A stretch of 5,033 nucleotides of DNA from an uncultured Alcaligenaceae bacterium (lineage in GTDB: Bacteria > Pseudomonadota > Gammaproteobacteria > Burkholderiales > Burkholderiaceae_B), in NCBI GenBank assembly GCA_937897265.1, contig CALCPT010000098.1:1-5033 (forward strand), in the 5' to 3' direction. The translations under genes were made by a program, and so were the position numbers. Shown here piece after piece: positions 1-4,889 of the stretch. A model generated the notes under the pieces. That model worked only from the letters and a program-made list of their open reading frames with translations. It searched no databases and had not been told where the DNA came from. The first letter of the stretch is position 1; each line of letters opens with the position of its first letter.

Positions 1-362
1 CTGTCTCGGGTACTGCAGCTGCGATCGCACTCAGTAATCAAGACGTGCAAGGGCTTGTTTTAACCGCAAGCGTGACGAATAAAGCAGTCGGCGCAATAAA
101 AACTCAAAGCATCGGTGACTTGAAGATGCCAGTTTTAGTTGTGCATCATAAAAATGACGCTTGTAAAATTTGTGTGCCCTATGAGGCAAGTCGTATTACT
201 GCCGATCTTAAGTCTTCGCCTACAAAGAGATTTGTAATGATTGAAGGCGGTTCAGATCCAGAGGGCGATCCTTGTGCAGCAAAACATTGGCACGGCTTCA
301 TCAATTACGAAAAAGAAACTGTGAAAATAATTACTGATTGGATAAAGAATCCAACGAGTTAA
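1..362 (+). CDS. alpha/beta hydrolase family protein, C-terminal part (5' end outside window)
   Basis: The reading frame is open from base 3 to the TAA at 360-362, giving 119 visible residues; the start lies to the left of the window. The pattern is the second half of an alpha/beta hydrolase. A VSGTAAAIALS stretch at the left edge looks like the helix after the nucleophile elbow, but the G-x-S-x-G serine itself cannot be confirmed. A strand PVLVVHHKND (residues 43-52) ends in the likely catalytic Asp52. GDPCAAKHWHGF (88-99) carries the likely catalytic His97, and an amphipathic helix ending in TDWIK closes the fold. Cysteines 54, 57 and 91 lie near the active-site loops. The substrate cannot be told. 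Its base composition is visibly more AT-rich than that of the genes to the right, and a tRNA 3' fragment lies about 85 bases downstream, so it may be cargo of an integrated island. The family call is fairly secure; specificity is unknown. Confidence 0.75.
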   Translation, partial: VSGTAAAIALSNQDVQGLVLTASVTNKAVGAIKTQSIGDLKMPVLVVHHKNDACKICVPYEASRITADLKSSPTKRFVMIEGGSDPEGDPCAAKHWHGFINYEKETVKIITDWIKNPTS

Positions 363-409
363 TGACGGAATGTAATCTGCACACTTTGCTACACCCCAAT
401 TTTAAGATA

Positions 410-439
410 TTGATATATTTAGTAAAAAATCCATACAAT
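410..439 (+). promoter_or_regulatory. possible sigma70-type promoter upstream of the tRNA fragment
   Basis: TTGATA at 410-415 and TACAAT at 434-439 each match the consensus at five of six positions and are 18 bases apart. A start near 446 is expected. The transcript would run through the tRNA 3' fragment into the hairpin at 494-522 and, with readthrough, into the gene at 545. The stretch is AT-rich, so a chance match is quite possible. Confidence 0.35.
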
Positions 440-448
440 GGCCTAATC

Positions 449-487
449 ATCCGTTGGTGCCGTGTTCGACTCACGGGGGGGGCACCA
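449..487 (+). pseudogene. 3' fragment of a tRNA gene (T-arm, acceptor 3' strand, CCA); probable integration att site
   Basis: Reading back from CCA at 485-487, every part fits tRNA numbering: discriminator A484, acceptor 3' strand GGGGGGC at 477-483, T-arm stem CCGTG (460-464) with CACGG (472-476), and T-loop TTCGACT (465-471), which has the invariant TTC, A58 and pyrimidine 60. The five-base variable loop TGGTG (455-459) has the usual GGT core, and TCCGT (450-454) would be the 3' side of the anticodon stem. The 5' half is missing: the matching acceptor strand GCCCCCC and a D-arm are absent upstream, which is AT-rich. This is a relic, not a working tRNA. Integrases commonly recombine into tRNA 3' ends and leave exactly such a duplicate at the far end of the element. 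The amino acid identity cannot be read, because the anticodon is not reliably part of the fragment. Confidence 0.7.
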
Positions 488-493
488 GTATTT

Positions 494-522
494 AAGCGGC
501 TCACAGCGATGTGGGCCGTTTT
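494..522 (+). terminator. intrinsic terminator following the tRNA 3' fragment
   Basis: CGGCTCACA (497-505) pairs with TGTGGGCCG (510-518) through nine pairs with one G-U wobble, closed by a GCGA tetraloop of the GNRA type. AAG at 494-496 can pair with TTT at 519-521 to lengthen the stem. Only four T residues follow, so strength may be moderate. Its place, starting six bases after CCA, suits the native terminator of the tRNA gene. Confidence 0.65.
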
Positions 523-544
523 CAATTTCCAGTGAAGCGAAAAC

Positions 545-1978
545 ATGCCAAAAAATTCTTCTAAAAAAATAGACATCACGCCTGCCAATACATCTAAGGT
601 GCCTTCGCTGCCCAACCTGAGTGCAGAGGCTCGAGCGGCTCAGGGCAAGAGCCTGCGCAACAAAGCACCTCGCAGTGCGCACGCGCAATGGCACGCCCTA
701 AAAAATCGCCGCGATCCAGTCGAGATTCTTTCCGCCTCGAACGTCGGCCGGATTGAGCACCTTGTCCCCATTCGCTTTGGACGCATGGCTCAGTCTCCCT
801 TTGCGTTCTACAGAGGTGCCGCTGCGATCATGGCGTCGGACCTTGCGCAGACTCCCTCGAGCGGCCTTTACGTCCAAGCATGTGGTGATGCGCACCTCAT
901 GAATTTTGGTGGATTTGCGACGCCAGAAAGAAATATTATTTTTGATATTAATGATTTAGACGAAACTTTGCCTGCGCCTTTCGAGTGGGATATCAAGCGA
1001 CTCGCAGCAAGCGTTGTGATCGCGGCCAAGCACATCGAATTCACGGCGAGTGAGGCTGCAGGCTTGGTCACCGACCTTGTGCGTGAATACCGAGAAAAAA
1101 TGTCTGGCTACGCCCAGATGCGCGCGCTTGATGTTTGGTATGACAAAATTGACTTGCAACGCTACACAGATCGTTCGACCGACCCAGAAGTACTCAGACG
1201 AGCCCACAAACGTCTGGCCCAACGCATTGAAATAGAGCGGCGTAAGTCACATCCGGACATTATGTATCCGAAACTCGTTGTCCACGAAGGGGATACACCA
1301 AAAATCAAGGACGAACCTCCGCTGATTTTTCATACGACGGAGTTGCTGATGCCCGGCTCTCAATCCGACTACGCGACCGTCATTGAAGCCTACAGTCAAA
1401 CTCTGCCAGAACATGTCCGTATCCTTTTCAATCGCTTTCGCTACTGTGACCTCGCTCTAAAAGTTGTCGGGGTCGGCAGCGTGGGGACGATGTGTGGTGT
1501 GACTTTATTTATGGCAGGAGAAAAGGATCCGCTTTTCCTGCAGGTCAAAGAAGCAAGACAGTCCGTACTTGAGCCTTACGCTGGTAAAAGTGCCTACGCT
1601 AACCAAGGGCAACGTGTGGTGCATGGCCAGCGTCTGATTCAAACCGCTTCGGATGTATTTTTAGGGTGGACGCGAGGTCTGAATGGGCGCGATTTTTACA
1701 TACGACAGCTTCGTGACCTTAAGCTTTCCGCGATCATCGAAGACTGGGATCTTGAAACGCTGCGACTTTACGTAAGAATGTGTGGGCATGCCTTGGCACG
1801 TGCGCATGCGCGTTCAGGCGACCCCGCCATGATTTCTGGTTACCTTGGAACAAGCAAAAGCTTTGATCAGGCGATCGGGGAATTTGCCTCGGCATATGCC
1901 GAGCAAAACAGCTTGGACTATCGAGCATTTATTGAGGCGATTCGGCAAGGTAAGATCCCCGCACAAATCGAGGCGTAA
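545..1978 (+). CDS. DUF2252 family protein
   Basis: This 477-residue protein has the full DUF2252 pattern. In order: DPVEIL (57-62), the signature VPIRFGRMAQSPFAFYRGAA (74-93), CGDAHLMNFG (113-122), FDINDLDET (133-141), WDIKRLAAS (148-156), a glycine-rich KVVGVGSVGT (306-315), LQVKEA (332-337), DFYIRQLRDLK (383-393) and a C-terminal helix ALARAHARSGD. The GDAH...N and FDIND blocks resemble the catalytic loop and metal-binding Asp of kinase and aminoglycoside-phosphotransferase folds; that similarity is by eye, and no substrate is known. It has no signal peptide or membrane segment, so it is expected in the cytoplasm. The ATG at 545 gives a family-typical N-terminus; its Shine-Dalgarno is weak (GTGAAG, 532-537). 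The gene begins only 22 bases after a terminator hairpin and ends 8 bases before the convergent transporter gene. The family call is secure; the biochemical role is unknown. Confidence 0.9.
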   Translation: MPKNSSKKIDITPANTSKVPSLPNLSAEARAAQGKSLRNKAPRSAHAQWHALKNRRDPVEILSASNVGRIEHLVPIRFGRMAQSPFAFYRGAAAIMASDLAQTPSSGLYVQACGDAHLMNFGGFATPERNIIFDINDLDETLPAPFEWDIKRLAASVVIAAKHIEFTASEAAGLVTDLVREYREKMSGYAQMRALDVWYDKIDLQRYTDRSTDPEVLRRAHKRLAQRIEIERRKSHPDIMYPKLVVHEGDTPKIKDEPPLIFHTTELLMPGSQSDYATVIEAYSQTLPEHVRILFNRFRYCDLALKVVGVGSVGTMCGVTLFMAGEKDPLFLQVKEARQSVLEPYAGKSAYANQGQRVVHGQRLIQTASDVFLGWTRGLNGRDFYIRQLRDLKLSAIIEDWDLETLRLYVRMCGHALARAHARSGDPAMISGYLGTSKSFDQAIGEFASAYAEQNSLDYRAFIEAIRQGKIPAQIEA

Positions 1979-1986
1979 AACAGAAT

Positions 1987-3222
1987 TCAGGTGTTTGGTT
2001 GTTGTGGTCGCCGAGCGAACCAGAAGGCAAGGGCGCCAATCACAGCAATACCTGAAATCGCCGTAAAGCCAAGCTGATAATCGCCAGTCACATCGCCTAG
2101 ATAACCGGCGATCAGCGGCCCGACCGTTTGTCCAATCGCCGCGATTGAGGCGGATATACCAAGAATCATTCCGATCGATTTTCTGCCAAAATAGTCTGCC
2201 CGAATCGCTTGCATGAATGGGCCTCTGGTACCCCAAGCTAAGCCGTGACCTAAAGCGAAAAATAACAGTTCGAGGGTATGGGTGGCATACGTCAGCACGA
2301 ACAACGCACCTGCATGTAACAGCATGCATGACGCCGCGACAAGCCTTTTGTCGAACTTGTCTCCTAGGTATCCGCCTAGTAACACTCCGGCAACCTGAGA
2401 GCCCGTCATGACCATGATGAACAGAGATGCCTGCGTGATGGTGTAGCCCATCGAAATTCGCATGTGATTAATGGCGTGAGTGTTGACAGTCATCACAACG
2501 ACGAGCGCGATCGCGTGCCCCGTCGCTAATAGCCAGAATGCCTTGGTTCTTAGTGCTTGTCCGATAGTGAAGCTGGGCTCCGGCGTCGTTGCAGTCGCAG
2601 AGCCGTTTGATTGAGCTTGCGCTTGGCTGTGGATGCCATCGACGACTTCGCCAAAATCTTCGGGTCGACGCCGAAATAAAGTCGCGAGTGGGTAACCAAT
2701 GATGATGGAGATGATGCCGCTACAAAGGGCCGTGGTTCGCCAGCCAAACATTTCGATAGAACCGGCGATCAAGGGCACGAAAAGTCCGCCGACAGCAAAG
2801 CCGAGGCCGACGACAGATAACGCTCTCGCTCTTTTCTTTTCGAACCACTGAATCACAGCAACGTTTAGCGGGAAGTACCCGAACATGGACATGCCAAGAG
2901 CGCAAATGATGATGCTGACGTAAAAGCCCGTCAGGGTTTCGATTTGGCTCAGACAGATAAAACCTAAGCCAAACAGGCTGATGCCCGTTTTGATGATGCC
3001 CTTGGCTCCGAAACGGTCTAAAAACCAGCCTATTGCAGGGCCAAGTAATGCTGCTTCCATCGCCAGCATGGCCGCGCCTACAGAAAGTGACGTTTTGCTC
3101 CATCCCATCTCTGTCGCAAGCACTGCCACATAGGCGCCAAACGCTTGGTACAGCATCATCGCCTGTATCAACTGCAAACCTGCGGCTGCGAACGCCATTT
3201 TCCAGCCGTGAAAAACTCTCAT
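1987..3222 (-). CDS. MFS transporter, monocarboxylate/oxalate-formate antiporter-like
   Basis: This 411-residue inner-membrane protein has hydrophobic segments consistent with 12 helices in two six-helix halves. The halves are joined by a polar linker at about residues 184-218, rich in Q, S, T and A. A motif-A-like loop GWFLDRFGAKG (65-75) sits between helices 2 and 3, and its echo GGYLGDKFDKR (283-293) between helices 8 and 9. The N-terminus, FHGWKMAFAAAG, and the run GYFPLNVAVIQWFEKKRARALSV (split as GYFPLN at 115 and WFEKKRARA at 126) resemble the monocarboxylate and oxalate/formate branch, where a WF-x-x-x-R-x-x-A block follows helix 4. The direction of transport and the substrate cannot be told. 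The start codon has only a weak upstream GGA. The gene lies 145 bases downstream of the LysR-type regulator on the same strand and may be co-transcribed with it. It is convergent with the DUF2252 gene. Confidence 0.88.
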   Translation of the reverse strand: MRVFHGWKMAFAAAGLQLIQAMMLYQAFGAYVAVLATEMGWSKTSLSVGAAMLAMEAALLGPAIGWFLDRFGAKGIIKTGISLFGLGFICLSQIETLTGFYVSIIICALGMSMFGYFPLNVAVIQWFEKKRARALSVVGLGFAVGGLFVPLIAGSIEMFGWRTTALCSGIISIIIGYPLATLFRRRPEDFGEVVDGIHSQAQAQSNGSATATTPEPSFTIGQALRTKAFWLLATGHAIALVVVMTVNTHAINHMRISMGYTITQASLFIMVMTGSQVAGVLLGGYLGDKFDKRLVAASCMLLHAGALFVLTYATHTLELLFFALGHGLAWGTRGPFMQAIRADYFGRKSIGMILGISASIAAIGQTVGPLIAGYLGDVTGDYQLGFTAISGIAVIGALAFWFARRPQQPNT

Positions 3223-3284
3223 AAATTAGTCCAGATTTCGGCGGAATTCGGTGCGAAAAAAAGCGGCGTCCACTTGATACCTCA

Positions 3285-3295
3285 GAGTTTATCTC
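3285..3295. promoter_or_regulatory. small inverted repeat upstream of the MFS gene, matching one in the lysR-doxX region
   Basis: GAG-TTTAT-CTC is an inverted repeat 63 bases upstream of the transporter start. Its inner nine bases, AGTTTATCT, recur at 4296-4304 inside AGTAG-TTTAT-CTACT, between lysR and doxX. This may be a shared operator half or may be chance. No good promoter or terminator hairpin was found elsewhere in the 145-base gap; a seven-T run on the minus strand near 3256-3262 lacks a convincing stem. Confidence 0.2.
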
Positions 3296-3367
3296 GTTCG
3301 ACGGCATCGCGCGGGCGACCAACGGTTCGCGTTGAGTCTTGCCAGCCAAGTTGCTTGCAGAGACGAT

Positions 3368-4258
3368 CTAAATCTTTTTTGAAAAGTACGCGACTAAAAA
3401 ATCAATCAACACTCTGACCTTGGGCGCGATATGCTTACGCGTCGGGAAAATAGCATAAACGCCTAATTCAATTGATTTGTACTGAGGCATGATTTCGATC
3501 AAATCGCCTGCCCGTAGCGCCTCACCCACAATAAAGCTTGGTTGAAGAACAATGCCTTGATGGGCGAGTGCCGCCGCTAGGCATGTATCGCCATTATTGG
3601 TTTGCATAAAAGGTTTGATGCGCACGCTTTCTTTACCCTGAGGCCCCTCAAAACTCCACTCGTCTTTGCCAGCCCAGTAGCTGTAATTGATCACTTGATG
3701 GTCGATTAAGTTCGCCGGCTTTTCAGGGGTTCCGTGTTCTTTTAAATATTTTGGTGATGCACATAAAACGATGCGCGTGTCGGTCAGTTTTTTGCTCACC
3801 AGTGTCGAGCTTGTCAGTGCGGCAATACGGATCGCAAGGTCATAACCTTCCTCGACGACATCCACTAGACGATCAGACAACTCAACATCCAAAGTGACCT
3901 TCGGATATTTTTGATGAAAGGCCCCCCAGAGTGGCGCCAAGGTACGGATCCCAAAACTGAAGGGAGCATTAATTCGTATATGACCGCTGACATCTTCTGC
4001 GTGAAAGGTGATTTCGTTCTCGGCACTTTCTATGGCCGCTAAGATCTCTTTGCAACGTTCATAAAAGACCTCGCCTTCTTCCGTTAACGACAGCTTGCGC
4101 GTGGTGCGATGAAGTAAGCGAACCCCTAATCTCGTTTCGAGATCAAACAGATGCCTTGAGACCGCGGCCTTAGACGTGTTGAGGCGCTCTGCTGCTTTGA
4201 CAAAGCTGCCAGCATCCACAACAGCGGTAAAAGTGGTGATTTCTTGAAATTTGTTCAT
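3368..4258 (-). CDS. LysR family transcriptional regulator (CrgA/DmlR-like)
   Basis: At 296 residues this is the normal length for the family. The N-terminal winged helix-turn-helix covers about residues 1-60: FTAVVDAGSFVKAAERL, then the recognition helix TSKAAVSRHLFDLE, then the wing RLLHRTTRKLSLTEEG (47-62). A linker helix follows to about 88, then the effector-binding domain from about 91, opening with SGHIRINAPFSFG. The RTTRKLSLTEEG wing and the G-H-IRI-AP opening are typical of the CrgA/DmlR/AaeR-like branch, whose members often regulate a divergent gene. Here the divergent neighbour is doxX plus an Old Yellow Enzyme-type reductase, so the inducer may be a quinone or other electrophile; this is inference. 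The start codon abuts a palindromic LysR box, which suggests negative autoregulation. No strong Shine-Dalgarno is visible. The MFS gene follows on the same strand. Confidence 0.93.
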   Translation of the reverse strand: MNKFQEITTFTAVVDAGSFVKAAERLNTSKAAVSRHLFDLETRLGVRLLHRTTRKLSLTEEGEVFYERCKEILAAIESAENEITFHAEDVSGHIRINAPFSFGIRTLAPLWGAFHQKYPKVTLDVELSDRLVDVVEEGYDLAIRIAALTSSTLVSKKLTDTRIVLCASPKYLKEHGTPEKPANLIDHQVINYSYWAGKDEWSFEGPQGKESVRIKPFMQTNNGDTCLAAALAHQGIVLQPSFIVGEALRAGDLIEIMPQYKSIELGVYAIFPTRKHIAPKVRVLIDFLVAYFSKKI

Positions 4259-4261
4259 TGT

Positions 4262-4316
4262 TTCGAAATATGAAACAGTTAATCCTATAAAGAGTAGTTT
4301 ATCTACTAAATATGTA
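4262..4316. promoter_or_regulatory. paired LysR-type T-N11-A operator boxes between lysR and doxX
   Basis: Box 1 is TTC-GAAATAT-GAA (4262-4274), the core of the longer palindrome TGTTTC-N7-GAAACA (4259-4277), directly beside the lysR start codon. Box 2 is TAC-TAAATAT-GTA (4304-4316). Both are 13-base T-N11-A sites. They lie in a near-identical 14-base direct repeat, AAATATG(A/T)AACAGT, at 4266-4279 and 4308-4321. The box centres are 42 bases apart, four helical turns, so two dimers would face the same side of the DNA. A further inverted repeat, AGTAG-TTTAT-CTACT, lies between them (4293-4307). Confidence 0.65.
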
Positions 4317-4326
4317 ACAGTATAGT
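4298..4326 (+). promoter_or_regulatory. candidate doxX promoter
   Basis: TATAGT at 4321-4326 matches the -10 consensus at five of six positions. The segment 17 bases upstream (TTTATC, 4298-4303) is a poor -35, as expected for an activator-dependent promoter. A start near 4333 would place LysR box 1 at about -65, the classic recognition-site position, and box 2 at about -23. The start itself is not demonstrated. Confidence 0.4.
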
Positions 4327-4377
4327 TTGTGTATGGACAGAACGCTTTCCGTTCACTTCACAAGCATGGAGCATTAA

Positions 4378-4797
4378 ATGAAAAATACTTATCAAAACAC
4401 CTTAAATTTGTTGGGCAGATTGTTAATCGTCGCCTTGTTTTTGCCAGCGGGGATCGCAAAGCTCGGTGGCTTTGCTGGCACTGTTGGCTACATTGGCTCA
4501 GTCGGTTTGCCCGCACCCACTATCGCGGCCGCGTTGGCTGTGGTGATTGAAGTTGCCGGCGCGGTGGCTTTACTCGTCGGCTATCAGACTCGCCTAGCCG
4601 CTTTAGTGCTCGCTGTGTTTACCCTTTTTGCGAGCATATTTTTTCACGCTTATTGGGCAGCTCCAGCCGACCAAGCTTTTGTCGTGCAGTTGCTGTTTTT
4701 CAAAAATATTGCCTTGATTGGTGGTTTGCTGGTCTTGGCCGCCTCAGGCCCAGGTAAGTTCAGCATTGACGGTTTGAAAACGAAACAACAAGCTTAA
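4378..4797 (+). CDS. DoxX family membrane protein
   Basis: The 139-residue protein has four hydrophobic helices at about 8-27, 47-67, 72-92 and 103-122, the standard size and topology for DoxX. Recognisable blocks are LGRLLIVALFLPAGIAKLGG at the first helix, a short SVGLPAP turn (41-47), IEVAGAVALLVGYQTRLAA (split over helices 2 and 3), FFHAYW (88-93) and the FFKNIALIGGLL block (107-118) of helix 4. The tail is short and polar. A good Shine-Dalgarno, TGGAG at 4367-4371, lies six bases before the ATG and fixes the start. DoxX-type proteins are inner-membrane proteins linked in various bacteria to quinone, thiol or oxidative-stress chemistry; the exact function here is open. It is divergent from lysR and 78 bases upstream of an Old Yellow Enzyme-type gene with no terminator hairpin between, so it is probably the first gene of that operon. 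Confidence 0.9.
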   Translation: MKNTYQNTLNLLGRLLIVALFLPAGIAKLGGFAGTVGYIGSVGLPAPTIAAALAVVIEVAGAVALLVGYQTRLAALVLAVFTLFASIFFHAYWAAPADQAFVVQLLFFKNIALIGGLLVLAASGPGKFSIDGLKTKQQA

Positions 4798-4826
4798 ATC
4801 CTGTGTAGAAACAAGATAGGCATAGA

Positions 4827-4889
4827 ATGAAAGTGAAAGTGAAAGTGAAAGTGAACAAGTTAATCAAGGAAAATCATGCTGCTATTTGA
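4827..4889 (+). CDS. possible 20-codon leader ORF built on a hexamer repeat
   Basis: An ATG at 4827, with an ATAGG Shine-Dalgarno-like run at 4816-4820, opens 20 codons ending in TGA at 4887-4889. The first nine residues are M followed by four Lys-Val pairs, encoded by the GTGAAA repeat; the rest reads NKLIKENHAAI. It ends 14 bases inside the reductase gene, in another frame, so its translation could be coupled to the reductase. It may equally be non-coding. No family is recognised. Confidence 0.25.
   Translation: MKVKVKVKVNKLIKENHAAI
4828..4855 (+). repeat. hexanucleotide tandem repeat (TGAAAG, about 4.7 copies)
   Basis: Four perfect TGAAAG units occupy 4828-4851, followed by a partial TGAA at 4852-4855. 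The array ends 20 bases before the reductase ATG, inside the presumed operon leader. Changes in unit number would alter spacing in six-base steps and keep the frame of the overlapping short ORF. Confidence 0.9.

Noticed and set aside
398..487. A complete tRNA gene ending at the CCA
   Set aside because: No GCCCCCC acceptor strand and no D-arm in the 75-90 bases upstream; position 37 would be C. Only the 3' part is tRNA-like.
331..694. Minus-strand reading frames of 83 and 94 codons across the tRNA fragment and the DUF2252 start
   Set aside because: They overlap the well-supported DUF2252 gene and hydrolase end, match no family, and read through the tRNA relic and terminator.
1814..2329. A 171-codon minus-strand frame across the DUF2252-MFS junction
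   Set aside because: It overlaps both real genes in other frames and has a composition rich in Arg, Cys and Trp, typical of a shadow frame.
3310..3340. Possible hairpin GCGA(A)CC-GTT-GGTCGC on the minus strand after lysR as a terminator
   Set aside because: The stem has a bulge and no T-run follows; the seven-T run at 3256-3262 is too far away.
2720..3349. A 209-codon minus-strand frame over the MFS start and upstream gap
   Set aside because: It is an Arg/His-rich shadow of the MFS gene in another frame with no domain pattern.
3283..3366. A minus-strand stretch after lysR that reads like LGWQDSTRTVGRPRD, faintly recalling a TetR N-terminus
   Set aside because: Too short, no start, no continuation into a helix-turn-helix, and it stops at TGA within 30 codons; probably chance.
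4828..4855. CRISPR or iteron array
   Set aside because: The unit is six bases with no spacers; it is a simple tandem repeat.
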